Positions 7,500-16,031 of a DNA stretch of 36,273 bases are shown one piece after another. Below the pieces are notes generated by a model. It worked only from the letters and a program-made list of their open reading frames with translations, was not told the DNA's origin and searched no databases. Source of the DNA: Segetibacter sp. GTDB taxonomy: Bacteria > Bacteroidota > Bacteroidia > Chitinophagales > Chitinophagaceae. The translations under genes and the position numbers were made by a program. Position 1 is the first letter of the stretch. Every line of letters starts with the position of its first letter. The DNA lies in assembly GCA_028288505.1 (NCBI GenBank), contig JAQBNN010000016.1, positions 1-36,273 of the forward strand, in the 5' to 3' direction.

Positions 7500-9014
7500 C
7501 TACAAGTTTACCTCAACCTTACCTTCTGCTATTCGTGCAAGATCAATAAAGGTGAAGTGTTTATAGTTTCGGTAAGGTTCGCAGCATGGGAGCATAGGTT
7601 TCCAAAATGGGTTTTGAGAAAGGAAGGATGAGTTATCGCCTTCGAGCAAGCCAATAAATACCTCGGCAACAATTCTTGCACCTACCTCGCCAAGACGGAT
7701 ACCCATTTGTTGTACTTCGGCTTCTTTTAGTATGTAGAACCACAAAGGTGTGCTGTTTTCGAAATTTACTTTGTAGTGTTTTAAATCGTTAAACACGTCG
7801 CTCTCCAATGGGGTTAAACGCATGGCATGAGCAACACGTTGGCCCGATGGAAGGCTAAATGTAAGCTGGCGCAACAGGTTGCGTGAAGCCAACGATATAA
7901 CCTCGCCTTGCCCAAAACCAAGTAGTTGAAAGAGTGGTGAAGACAGCGTTGTATCAATAAGCTTATTAGGTCGTATGCTGCCATCGCGCACATCAAAGAA
8001 CGTATGCCAATCGACGAATCGACGTGGTGCACGTTTTCCTCCTCTCAGGTCATTAGGATCAGCGCTAAGCCTGTCGGCAGTAAAGTCGAAGATATGGGCA
8101 AAGAAAGGTGCAGTATTAGCGTCCCCCTCAATACCAAAATTAGCCCGGTACGATGGCCTGATCTGGCTGTGCCCGAAGCGATATGCCGCTACAGAAAATT
8201 CTACAGGGATATAAGGACTGTTATTCCAGCCGTAAAACTTTCTTCCATTTTTCACAACATCTTCTACCACATCTTCACCGCATATTTGGGGCATAAACTC
8301 GTGTAACAAGATCCATTGATAATGCCAGCGAACCATTTCCTGTGCCTCTCTAAAAATTTCAGATCCTGATTTTGTTGGATACTTATTTTTTAAGGCATCT
8401 ACCACCACGTTATGAAACCGAAGAAATAAAACATGCAGTTGCGACAAGATCAGGTTTTCATCGTTACGGGGATCACCAATCAGCGCACAGTTTTGTGTGT
8501 TGCGAGGTAGGTCATACTTATAAATACCATCTCTACCCCTAACGTTTAGTGGCTCTAACAGGAACTTTATACCCTTTCCATCCGAAGCATCATAAAGATG
8601 AGGCGAAGCTCCGGGACCACTGCCATATAAGTTATCTAGTCCTAAGGTTGGTGTTCGAAAATTTTCTACAAACTCGGGGTCAACCTGCCGCTCAAGACTC
8701 GACGTAGGATCGAAAGTAACATCATGATCGATGAATTGGCCAAGGAAAGTCATGCCAGCGGACATGACGGGAGAATTGGCGTTGGTTTTTTGCAGATCAC
8801 CTTCTGTAATAAGGTCTTTTGGAGACTTAGATATATCGTCTTTAGCGTCCATTATTCCACCTTTTTTGCCAATGTCTTTTAGTGCTTCACGCACTTTTAA
8901 ACTGTCCTGGGCAAATGCTGGAAGGCTGGGAAATATGCGTCCGAATTTACCCTTATCGTAAAACCGGGATGTAAACGGTACGATGTCCTGGTAGAGCGCG
9001 CCGTGTCTGGTCAT
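7500..9014 (-). CDS. Animal-type haem peroxidase (An_peroxidase family)
   Basis: A 504-aa protein of the peroxidase-cyclooxygenase superfamily, which uses H2O2 to oxidise halides or organic substrates through haem. GQFIDHDVTF carries the haem-linked D96, distal H97 and calcium-ligand D98. GDPRNDEN supplies the catalytic Arg (R183). AAYRFGHSQIRPSY gives the proximal haem ligand H282. LSQLHVLFLRFHN and WHYQWILLHEF are further family blocks. The ATG at 9014 starts MTRHGALYQD, with no signal peptide, so the protein appears cytoplasmic unless exported another way. On the minus strand a weak promoter-like TTG-N20-TACTTTG lies just upstream. No maturation or partner gene is adjacent. Confidence 0.92.
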   Translation of the reverse strand: MTRHGALYQDIVPFTSRFYDKGKFGRIFPSLPAFAQDSLKVREALKDIGKKGGIMDAKDDISKSPKDLITEGDLQKTNANSPVMSAGMTFLGQFIDHDVTFDPTSSLERQVDPEFVENFRTPTLGLDNLYGSGPGASPHLYDASDGKGIKFLLEPLNVRGRDGIYKYDLPRNTQNCALIGDPRNDENLILSQLHVLFLRFHNVVVDALKNKYPTKSGSEIFREAQEMVRWHYQWILLHEFMPQICGEDVVEDVVKNGRKFYGWNNSPYIPVEFSVAAYRFGHSQIRPSYRANFGIEGDANTAPFFAHIFDFTADRLSADPNDLRGGKRAPRRFVDWHTFFDVRDGSIRPNKLIDTTLSSPLFQLLGFGQGEVISLASRNLLRQLTFSLPSGQRVAHAMRLTPLESDVFNDLKHYKVNFENSTPLWFYILKEAEVQQMGIRLGEVGARIVAEVFIGLLEGDNSSFLSQNPFWKPMLPCCEPYRNYKHFTFIDLARIAEGKVEVNL

Positions 9015-9276
9015 ATTAATATTAGGTTTAGCCTAACAAAGTAGAGGTAAACTATGACTAAAGCAATACCCCAGACTAATAAGGACAATGCTTCTTGTCT
9101 TTAAAGCAGAACGCAGAAAGGAAAATACATCACACCGAGCTTCGCAATGTGCTTGTGCGCCTTGCAAGCATCACCTTTTCAGCAACCATACAAACCATTT
9201 AAAAGTATTCTGCTTTCACCAAACGATAACAAGGGGACATAAAACTAATGATAGCCGAAAACCTTCGTACTTATAA

Positions 9277-9729
9277 TTACCAGTTATTCTCCTGGTCTTT
9301 GTTAGTTCTTTCTAAAGGCTGAGGAGGGATGTTTCTCCAGTTTTTATCAAACCGCACAAAGAAGGCTAGCCACCCTGTTCGTGATACCCTCATAAGATAA
9401 GGCTGTGCAACAATTAACAAGATCGCGTTTAATGTTAGCCAATAGAATATGCGGTTGTCGTATAAGTTAAAACCTATTAATACCCACCATGCTACAAATG
9501 TGGCTACACAAAGGGCGATAGACAAAGCGTAACTAACATAACTAGAACCAAAGTAAAACCCGACTTCAATATCAAGGGGTTGTTTACATACAGGGCATTC
9601 CTTATTCATCTTCATTGTATGGCTGAGATGCCAGGGGTTCTTGTCTTTAAACATATCACCCCTCCTGCAACGGGGACATTTGCATTTTAATAAATTAAAT
9701 ACGCTTGGATTGCTTTCCGTATTTGACAT
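9277..9729 (-). CDS. DUF983 membrane protein
   Basis: A 150-aa protein with the DUF983 pattern. CKCPRCRRGDMF (residues about 13-24) and CPVCKQPLD (about 45-53) form a four-cysteine zinc-ribbon-like N-terminus. Two transmembrane helices follow, about 63-85 and 92-110. The tail after VSRTGWLAFFVRFD is charged. The biochemical function of the family is not established. The gene starts 21 nt after the AraC-type gene on the same strand, so the two are probably co-transcribed. Confidence 0.9.
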   Translation of the reverse strand: MSNTESNPSVFNLLKCKCPRCRRGDMFKDKNPWHLSHTMKMNKECPVCKQPLDIEVGFYFGSSYVSYALSIALCVATFVAWWVLIGFNLYDNRIFYWLTLNAILLIVAQPYLMRVSRTGWLAFFVRFDKNWRNIPPQPLERTNKDQENNW

Positions 9730-9750
9730 ACTAGTTTTGTTTATTAGGGG

Positions 9751-10659
9751 TCAGTCAATATTGTATCCATGGTCTTCATTTTTAATAATTCGCTTTCTAA
9801 AGACTTCAGGTGTTACACCTACGTACTTTTTAAAGAATTTTGAGAAGTAAGAGTTGTCTATAAAATCTAATTCAATGGCTATTTGAGCAACAGTCAGCTG
9901 GGCATTAATTAAGAGCCTTTTTGCTTCCAATATTATCCTGTCTCTTATTAATTCGCCTGCTGATTTACCTGAAGTATGCTTACTTAACGCATTTAAATGA
10001 TTGGGGGTTACATATAGCATTGCAGCGTAATCCTTAGTTAATTTCTTTTCCTTATAATGCTGGTCTATTAACTTTTGAAAGTTACGAAGCAGTAAGTAAT
10101 TATAATTGTTCTGTAGGTTTTCTTTATCCTTTTTCGTGTACCTGTTCACTTGTATAAACAGTTGTATTAACCCTGTTCTTGCCATATCATCTTTTAGCTC
10201 TTCTTTAGAATTGCCTTCACTGATAATAGTTTCGAGGATTTGAATAATTTTCGGTTGGGCATCTGGCGGAATTGTTATCACCTGCTCGCTGGCTATACCT
10301 GAAAAAAAGGTAAACTGGTTAAGGTATCTTGGATTGGCTATTAAGGAGTTTATATACTGTTCAGAAAAATTCACAATAAAACCGTTGGGTTCTTTTGCAA
10401 AATCCCAGCTGTGCACCTGGCCTGGAATCATAAAATATATTTGCCCCCTTTCCACTGGGAAATGGATAAAATCTATAGAATGGCTTCCCGTACCTTCTGA
10501 GAAGTACAGGAGGTGATAAAATGAATGTTTATGAGGGAAGTGGAGGTCTTTGTGCAGGTCTAAATAATGACTGAAGTGATCTGCCATAAATTCGCTTGGG
10601 GAAAGCGGTGTTTCTGTAAGGCTACAGATACTATAGGTTGGAAGAACTTGCTTTGACAT
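9751..10659 (-). CDS. AraC-family transcriptional regulator
   Basis: A 302-aa regulator. The N-terminal half is a cupin-like sensing domain: HFPHKHSFYHLLYFSEGTGSH, then IYFMIPGQVHSWDF. The last ~100 residues are an AraC-type double helix-turn-helix, ending LTVAQIAIELDFIDNSYFSKFFKKYVGVTPEVFRK, with the usual 'A...GF.d.syFsr.FKk..G.tP..yR' spacing. The effector cannot be read from the sequence. It is first in a probable two-gene unit with the DUF983 gene. A -7 box lies 18-25 nt upstream. Confidence 0.93.
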   Translation of the reverse strand: MSKQVLPTYSICSLTETPLSPSEFMADHFSHYLDLHKDLHFPHKHSFYHLLYFSEGTGSHSIDFIHFPVERGQIYFMIPGQVHSWDFAKEPNGFIVNFSEQYINSLIANPRYLNQFTFFSGIASEQVITIPPDAQPKIIQILETIISEGNSKEELKDDMARTGLIQLFIQVNRYTKKDKENLQNNYNYLLLRNFQKLIDQHYKEKKLTKDYAAMLYVTPNHLNALSKHTSGKSAGELIRDRIILEAKRLLINAQLTVAQIAIELDFIDNSYFSKFFKKYVGVTPEVFRKRIIKNEDHGYNID

Positions 10660-10974
10660 TACCCTTATTTATGATGCAAAGGTACAATTGGGGTACCACG
10701 GTTAAGGGTAGTATTTAAAGGTTTTGTGGCACTTTTTACTTATTAAATAGGTTTTAGCATTCTCTTTGTAAAAGGGTGGCCTTAAAGCTTTTCGTTGTAA
10801 GTGAGGAGACAAACAATGCTTGAATTATTACTGTTTAGTTACTTTTTAGAACTATAACTGCTGATTACTAACTTGTTCACTTCCTGCTTTTTTGCAACAA
10901 CTCTTTTAAGCTCCCTTAACTACAACTCCATTTCGCAGGAATGGCTTTTCAGTTAACGTAACACTTGTTTGAAA
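10660..10974. other. Intergenic gap upstream of the AraC gene
   Basis: 315 bp between the AraC gene start and the beta-propeller gene stop. It contains the -7 box at 10677-10684 and two GGTAC blocks (10681-10685 and 10693-10697) that could be part of an operator. Nothing else is recognised. Confidence 0.4.
10677..10684 (-). promoter_or_regulatory. Candidate -7 promoter box for the AraC gene
   Basis: It reads TACCTTTG on the minus strand, an exact TAnnTTTG match followed by C, 18-25 nt before the ATG at 10659. Confidence 0.45.
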
Positions 10975-11973
10975 CTATGGCTTTACAGCCACGAGCACTC
11001 CCCTTGCATCTTCGCTGTGCAGTTGCTTAAGATTTAAACCATCCAAAACGAGCACTCCTTGTATAGAAGAAAATTTTGCAGGATCCTGCTTCCACGACCA
11101 AACCAATTGGCCGGAAGGATTGTACTCCAGCACTTGCGTGCCGCTACTTCCTAACTTAGGACCGTGGCCTTGCCAGTTAGCAACAACATAGTTACCGTTA
11201 GCTAATATTTGAAAACCTGCATAAAAACTGGGATTTACATCGGCAGGACCGGTAATAGTAGAAACCAGTTTACCACTGGCATCAAACACCTGGAAGTTGG
11301 CAGTGTAACCGCCACTTACTAATGTGTGGCCGTTAGCCAGGCGCTGTGCTTGCCAGGCATGTGGCTTTTCACGACTGGTTAGTTTAGCCTGCCATAGAAT
11401 CTTACCTGCTGCATTTCCCTCAAGTACCACATCATCGGCGGTAAGTAAAAAAGTACCTGCCACAGTTTCGCGAACCATGCGCACATAATTATAAGCGGGA
11501 TAATTAATAAGGCGCTTGATGCTGCCATTCTTATCTACTTCAACCAATACAATACCTTTTTTACCCTGCCAGTTTAAGCCCGTTAACAGTGTATTACCAT
11601 TTCTTAACCGTCGTGCACCCAGCGTTCCATTAAAAGAGGTAAGTTCGAACACTTTGTGGCCTGTTGTAATGTTGCGTTCTTCGTACCCGGTACCTGTACC
11701 GATAAGAACTAGCCCTTGCCCCACCAATTGTAAGTCGCGGCCTGCTGGTACTGGTACATACCAATTATTTTTGGGATTAGTAAGGTCAACATAAGTAAGT
11801 TGAGAAAGACCTTCATCTCTTAGAATCATTTTTCGCGATGCCCCATCAGGCATTGTGTGGCCAGGGTTTGGTGTTGCACAATTGCTAAAAAGCATGGATA
11901 CCAGCCCGGTAAGGATGAGGAGCAAAAAGAACTGCTTAAAGCTTTTAAGTACATATGCAGTTGTGTTGTTCAT
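10975..11973 (-). CDS. PQQ-like beta-propeller lipoprotein
   Basis: A 332-aa exported protein. A hydrophobic segment (about 12-31) ends at SMLFSNC, a poor but usable lipobox, which would make C32 the lipidated residue. The rest repeats blade-like units: LVGQGLVLIGTGTGYEE, RRLRNGNTLLTGLNWQG, QRLANGHTLVSGGY, QILANGNYVVANWQGHG. The recurring 'LxNGNxLV' pattern is typical of PQQ-like or arylsulfotransferase-like beta-propellers. No catalytic residues can be named; a binding or scaffold role on the envelope is likely. It is a single gene, divergent from the small lipoprotein at 12240. Confidence 0.82.
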   Translation of the reverse strand: MNNTTAYVLKSFKQFFLLLILTGLVSMLFSNCATPNPGHTMPDGASRKMILRDEGLSQLTYVDLTNPKNNWYVPVPAGRDLQLVGQGLVLIGTGTGYEERNITTGHKVFELTSFNGTLGARRLRNGNTLLTGLNWQGKKGIVLVEVDKNGSIKRLINYPAYNYVRMVRETVAGTFLLTADDVVLEGNAAGKILWQAKLTSREKPHAWQAQRLANGHTLVSGGYTANFQVFDASGKLVSTITGPADVNPSFYAGFQILANGNYVVANWQGHGPKLGSSGTQVLEYNPSGQLVWSWKQDPAKFSSIQGVLVLDGLNLKQLHSEDARGVLVAVKP

Positions 11974-12188
11974 TGTTTTGCTATTTAGATTATCGCTTGC
12001 TTTTGTTGTTGCTATTTGATCGATCGAATTAAGTAAACATAGGAAAAAAGAGGAATAAAGTTCTTTAAGAAATACTTTTTATGCGTCTTCATCGTTCACT
12101 TATTTTAGCAGAAGTAGAAAATGGGCAAAAGTAGCACACTTTAACAAAGTCAAATTTGACTCGGGAACGTTTGCTAGCCTTGTTGCGG

Positions 12189-12196
12189 TAGTTTTG
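12189..12196 (+). promoter_or_regulatory. Candidate -7 promoter box for the small lipoprotein gene
   Basis: TAGTTTTG matches TAnnTTTG 44-51 nt before the ATG at 12240. TTTG motifs lie upstream at 12155-12158 and 12170-12173, but neither has ideal spacing. Confidence 0.4.
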
Positions 12197-12239
12197 TCAG
12201 TAAAACTTTACAGCTCAGAAATATAATTAAAAACAACTC

Positions 12240-12701
12240 ATGAAAAAAGTTCTATTCCCAGCATGCGTTATTGCAGTAATAACTTTTAGCGCATGTGGTG
12301 GTACCACTCAAAGGGATACCGCTAATTCTGCGGTTCAACCTATGACGTTTCCTAACACGCCGGCTGCAAACTCAACCAAAAATATTTTTTTGGATACTAC
12401 TAAGGGTGGTGTTTCTACAAATAGTCAAACTACTTTACCGGCAGTTCCGGTTGGACCAAAGGCAGGAACAAGTACTGCAGCCATTAACCCGGCACACGGA
12501 CAACCTAACCATAGGTGTGATATTGCTGTAGGCGCGCCTTTAAATTCACCATCTCAACAGCAAACAGCACCAGCTACGCAAACAGTACCTGTGCAACCTA
12601 GCCTTCCTACTAATACAGGTGGAACAGTTAAACTAAATCCTGCACATGGTGAGCCAGGGCATGATTGTGCTAAGCCTGTTGGGCAACCTTTGAAAAGCTA
12701 G
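12240..12701 (+). CDS. Small lipoprotein with duplicated NPAHGxPxHxC motif
   Basis: A 153-aa lipoprotein. The signal peptide ends TFSAC, with C19 as the lipidated residue. The mature chain is low-complexity (Thr, Pro, Gln, Asn). Two near-identical modules stand out: NPAHGQPNHRCDIAVGAPL (83-101) and NPAHGEPGHDCAKPVGQPL (133-151). Each conserves two His and one Cys (AHG, then HxC), which could bind metal or haem or form a disulphide. I recall the same motif in small Bacteroidota proteins of unknown function; that is memory, not a search. The ATG at 12240 follows an AT-rich leader. Confidence 0.85.
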   Translation: MKKVLFPACVIAVITFSACGGTTQRDTANSAVQPMTFPNTPAANSTKNIFLDTTKGGVSTNSQTTLPAVPVGPKAGTSTAAINPAHGQPNHRCDIAVGAPLNSPSQQQTAPATQTVPVQPSLPTNTGGTVKLNPAHGEPGHDCAKPVGQPLKS

Positions 12702-12811
12702 ATGATATTTATTGCTGTTTTATATAAATAAAGGATTTTGCCTTTGCGGTAGCCTTTTTTATTTTGCACCACCTTGCATACTAGTGAGACGTGCTGAAGG
12801 GACTACAGAAA

Positions 12812-12850
12812 GTACAGAGTGCGACGCAATGAAAGCTTAATAGAAAATAC
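12812..12850 (+). repeat. 38-bp-type repeat, type 2 (partly diverged)
   Basis: GTACAGAGTGCGACGCAAT followed by GAAAGCTTAATAGAAAATAC carries the AGTGCGACGCAA core of the type 2 repeats at 25331, 27937 and 30189. It lies between the convergent lipoprotein and glutamine synthetase genes. Confidence 0.65.
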
Positions 12851-12894
12851 CTGCCGGGTTCATAATCTTTCCTTGTATTTAAGCAGAACCTATA

Positions 12895-12932
12895 ATACAA
12901 AAAAGAGCTGCAAAAGCAGCTCTTTTTTGTAT
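12895..12932. terminator. Bidirectional terminator between convergent genes
   Basis: ATACAAAAAAGAGCTGC is perfectly complementary to GCAGCTCTTTTTTGTAT across an AAAA loop. The 17-bp stem has a T-run on either strand. It lies 24 nt past the glutamine synthetase stop. Confidence 0.92.
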
Positions 12933-12955
12933 CTAAACTTTATAAAATGCAAGAA

Positions 12956-14008
12956 CTAAATTGCGTGCATTTCACCATCTTCTTCTACTACTAATTCAAC
13001 TTCGGCTGACTTTACTGTCTTAACAATTCGTGCAGCTACCTTATACGGATCTGCAGCACTGTTAGGACGACGATCTTCTAACCATCCTTTCCATCCTCTT
13101 TCAACAGTAACTATAGGAATTCTTATTGAAGCACCTCTATCTGATACGCCATATTTAAATTCGTGGATTGCGGCAGTTTCGTGTTTACCGGTTAAACGTA
13201 GGTGGTTATCTGCTCCATAAACTTCTATATGTTCTTGTACCACAGGGCGGAAGGCTTCGCATACTTTTTCGTATACTTCCCTGCTTCCACAGTTGCGTAA
13301 CAGGTCGTTGGAAAAATTAGCGTGCATGCCGCTACCATTCCAATCGAGGGTTCCAAGCGGTTTGCAGTGCCAGTTGATGGATACACCGTGCTTCTCGCCT
13401 ATTCTTTCTAAAAGATAACGGGCTATCCAAACCTGGTCGCCAGCTTCTTTTGCACCTTTAGCAAAAATCTGGAACTCCCACTGACCTGCAGCTACCTCGG
13501 CATTAATACCTTCCACGTTTAAACCAGCGTCTAAACAGGCGTCTAAATGTTCTTCTACTATTGCACGACCATAGGCGTTGTTTGTACCTACTGAACAGTA
13601 ATAAGGACCTTGGGGACGGGGGAAGCCGCCTTCAGGAAAGCCAAGTGGTTTATCGGTTAGGGGATTCCAAAGGAAATATTCCTGCTCAAAACCAAACCAA
13701 AAATCGTTGTCATCGTCGTCGATCAAAGCTCTTCCATTACTTACGTGGGGACTTCCGTCAGGGCTTAAAACTTCGCACATTACAAGGAAACCGTCTTTGC
13801 GCTGAGGATCTTTAACAATAAAAACCGGCTGTAATAAACAGTCAGAGGAACCTCCTGGGGCTTGTTCAGTAGATGAACCGTCAAAACACCAAATAGGGCA
13901 ATCTTCTAATTTCCCCGAGAAGTTTCTTTCAATTTTTGTTTTACTGCGAAGGCTTTGAACTGGTTGATAACCATCGAGCCATACATACTCTAATTTGGCA
14001 ATTGACAT
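12956..14008 (-). CDS. glnII: Glutamine synthetase, type II (eukaryote-like GSII)
   Basis: A 350-aa cytoplasmic enzyme that condenses glutamate and ammonia to glutamine with ATP. The short length and the blocks WCFDGSSTEQAPGGSSD, FWFGFEQEYFLW (E108/E110, metal ligands), AAGQWEFQ, NGSGMHANFS and KHETAAIHEFKYGVSDRGASIRIP are diagnostic of GSII rather than the ~470-aa bacterial GSI or GSIII. Unlike GSI it lacks the adenylylation loop. The start ATG at 14008 gives the standard N-terminus. It is monocistronic, ending at a bidirectional terminator. The upstream gap has no obvious regulator gene. Confidence 0.95.
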   Translation of the reverse strand: MSIAKLEYVWLDGYQPVQSLRSKTKIERNFSGKLEDCPIWCFDGSSTEQAPGGSSDCLLQPVFIVKDPQRKDGFLVMCEVLSPDGSPHVSNGRALIDDDDNDFWFGFEQEYFLWNPLTDKPLGFPEGGFPRPQGPYYCSVGTNNAYGRAIVEEHLDACLDAGLNVEGINAEVAAGQWEFQIFAKGAKEAGDQVWIARYLLERIGEKHGVSINWHCKPLGTLDWNGSGMHANFSNDLLRNCGSREVYEKVCEAFRPVVQEHIEVYGADNHLRLTGKHETAAIHEFKYGVSDRGASIRIPIVTVERGWKGWLEDRRPNSAADPYKVAARIVKTVKSAEVELVVEEDGEMHAI

Positions 14009-14871
14009 ATCAAAATAGTTTTTTTTATTAATTAAATAAGTTTTACTAGAGTATTGTTGGGCCTTGTATCTTTTGCTTTTTTATGCCAATAAAAAAAGGT
14101 ATCTCGATCGTGCTTAGAGGCTTGGAAAACTCTAAACGCGGCAAGCAATACCTTATAAAGATGGCGTCGTTAAGTAGCACTAAAATAAACAAAACTGCTC
14201 AAATGGAAATTGAATGTATAAAAAAAGTTGCCTTTTTATTTAATAATTCTAATTTATCTAGCCTCTTATTGTTTTTTATGCTTTACAGGTAGCAGATACC
14301 TTTAAAAAAGGAATGTTTTTGAAATTTTTCTAAACATATAATATTTGTTGATTTGTTGATTAAAAGAAAGTAAAAAAAAATCGAGAATGGACGTTTACAC
14401 CGTGTTCCTTTCTTTGTTCCCTTATTTTAGCTATTGTAACTTCAACAGTTGCTTTTCATGCTTGGTTCATCGTTAGCTCTTATAATTGTGGAAAGAAGTT
14501 TTAGCAGGCAAGGCATTAGGATAGAATGCCCCTGGCCCAGTAGTAGACAAGCTTAAAACGAAATAGCCCTTATTTGGCGAGATTTTTCTATTCGTGGGCA
14601 AGTAGAAGAAGAAGAAGTATGCGCTAGTGAGCGCTTTTCATGGATGGAGCTACATTTATTATCGTAAGTATAAAAACTAGGAACTCATCAATTAGACATC
14701 ACAGATTTCAATGGCTCGTTTTAAGGATGCTATTTTATCGTTGTTTGCTGGCACAAATTCACCGTCAGATATAGAATTACGTTTTCACGCGAAAAGGAAG
14801 CGAAAGTATTATAGGCAGTACCTCAAAAGACAGCAGTGGCGAAGTTGTGGCCCTTGAGGGGAATTACGCTA
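14009..14871. other. 863-bp gap with repeat relics and possible gene remnant
   Basis: It holds a degenerate hairpin-repeat copy (14361-14435) and a fragment matching the dispersed-repeat tail (about 14540-14573). At 14711-14857 a 48-codon plus-strand ORF (MARFKDAILSLFAGTNSPSD...) overlaps, in a different frame, a coding-like run SIIGSTSKDSSGEVVALEG. Neither is a family I recognise. The track ORF at 14083 looks spurious. Confidence 0.4.
14361..14435 (+). repeat. Degenerate copy of the hairpin repeat family
   Basis: AAAAGAAAGTAAAAAAAA, GGACGTTTACACCGTGTTCC and TTTCTTTGTTCCCTTATTTTAGC follow the block order of the copy at 4881-4975, including the loop-like TTACACCG. The long stem is lost. Confidence 0.6.
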
Positions 14872-15594
14872 TTAGCCAGCCTTACCAGCGTCGTGAGCTA
14901 TGTAACCTTTAAAACCAGTGTCTTTTATTGCCTGCATGATAGCCGGGTAATTTAATTCCTGGTTATCATCAATTTCATTTCGGCCGGGAACTCCTGCTGT
15001 GTGATAATGAGCTATATATTGATGGTTCGATTTTATGGTATTAATGATGTCTCCTTCATTGATCTGCATGTGGTAGATATCGTACAGTAGTTTAAAATTT
15101 TGTGAACCCGCTAGTTTAACTAGCTCAACGCCCCACCATGTTTTGTCGCATTGATAGTCGATGTGATCGACTTTGCTGTTAAGTAGTTCCATTACTAAAG
15201 TAACTTTATATTTTTCTGCCAGTGGCAGCACCTCTTGCAAACCTTCTGCAGCATTCTTTAAGCCGGTCTCATCGTCTAAACCGTTACGATTACCGCTAAA
15301 ACAAATCAGGTTCTTATAACCTGCTTTTACTACCAAAGGGATCATCTCGTTGTAGTTCTTGATAAGGGTTTTATGATGGTGGCGGGTATTCCATCCCTGC
15401 TCAAGACTTATCTCTGCACTATTGCACATAGAAGAATCAAGCCTGTATTTCTGAAGTATCGGCCAATGTTTAGGACCAACCAAATCAATTGCTTTTATCC
15501 CGAAGTCTTTTGCAAGGGAACATAAATCATCGAACGAAAGAAAGCTGTAACACCATTGGCATACTGAGTGATTTATATTTCCCTTTAGTTTCAT
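14872..15594 (-). CDS. Hydroxypyruvate-isomerase-like TIM-barrel protein, C-terminally truncated
   Basis: A 240-aa protein of the xylose-isomerase-like TIM-barrel superfamily, Hyi branch. Metal-site candidates are E136 (VTLVMELLNSKVDH), D172 (LLYDIYHMQI) and H198 (AHYHTAGVPGRNEID). The GNINHSVCQWCY start is typical. Hyi homologues end with GY[IV]xQEF[IL]P plus about 20 residues. Here the sequence reads GYIAHDAGKAG and stops, so the QE metal-ligand position is HD and the last helix is missing. I find no FIP-like continuation in any downstream frame, so this looks like a real 3' replacement rather than one indel. The enzyme may be inactive or altered. An exact -7 box (TAGTTTTG) lies 21-28 nt upstream. 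Confidence 0.85.
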   Translation of the reverse strand: MKLKGNINHSVCQWCYSFLSFDDLCSLAKDFGIKAIDLVGPKHWPILQKYRLDSSMCNSAEISLEQGWNTRHHHKTLIKNYNEMIPLVVKAGYKNLICFSGNRNGLDDETGLKNAAEGLQEVLPLAEKYKVTLVMELLNSKVDHIDYQCDKTWWGVELVKLAGSQNFKLLYDIYHMQINEGDIINTIKSNHQYIAHYHTAGVPGRNEIDDNQELNYPAIMQAIKDTGFKGYIAHDAGKAG

Positions 15595-15614
15595 AGACTT
15601 GTTTTACCAGCTGC

Positions 15615-15622
15615 CAAAACTA
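15615..15622 (-). promoter_or_regulatory. Candidate -7 promoter box for the hydroxypyruvate-isomerase-like gene
   Basis: TAGTTTTG on the minus strand matches TAnnTTTG exactly and lies just upstream of the ATG at 15594. No -33 TTG is visible. Confidence 0.4.
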
Positions 15623-15683
15623 TAACAGAAGTGTAATACTTTTTCTACCCTCTTAGTAGCCTACTGCACTCCTAACTACAATA

Positions 15684-15721
15684 GTACAAGTGAGTGACAC
15701 AACGATGCTAAATAGTAGTAC
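15684..15721 (+). repeat. 38-bp GTAC repeat, type 1, full copy
   Basis: GTACAAGTGAGTGACACAAC followed by GATGCTAAATAGTAGTAC, 38 nt. It differs from the 5908-5945 copy at a single base (CTTAAT versus CTAAAT). Confidence 0.88.
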
Positions 15722-16031
15722 TTGCGTTATGGTCAATAAGAATCTTACTACACAAAGGGTCATTTTGTAGGTAGTAAAAATAACAAATGGGTTGTTTTAT
15801 TCACTGATCGGCATGCATTTTACTGCCTAATGATTTTCGTACCTATGTTACCTTTTTATATAGGTTTCCTGCCGCTGCTGGTCATAATCACGCGAAAGCC
15901 TGGTATCTAAGTGAGATGCTGCTAGCTTTTAATGGGCGAATACAAACATCATTGGAAACTACACCATCTTTTGCGCAGGCCGGTTATTGAAATCATTCAT
16001 GCCTCTCTTCGACAAAAAAGTATTAAGATTG

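Larger units (their letters stand above)
15595..16031. other. Intergenic gap with one full 38-bp repeat
   Basis: 437 bp. It contains a -7 box and the repeat at 15684-15721. The track ORF 15987-16169 lies mostly over the flavodoxin-fold gene on the other strand and is rejected. Nothing else is recognised. Confidence 0.5.

Noticed and set aside
14083-14292. 69-aa plus-strand ORF upstream of glutamine synthetase
   Set aside because: No family, AT-biased codons and a repeat-bearing gap; composition alone explains it.
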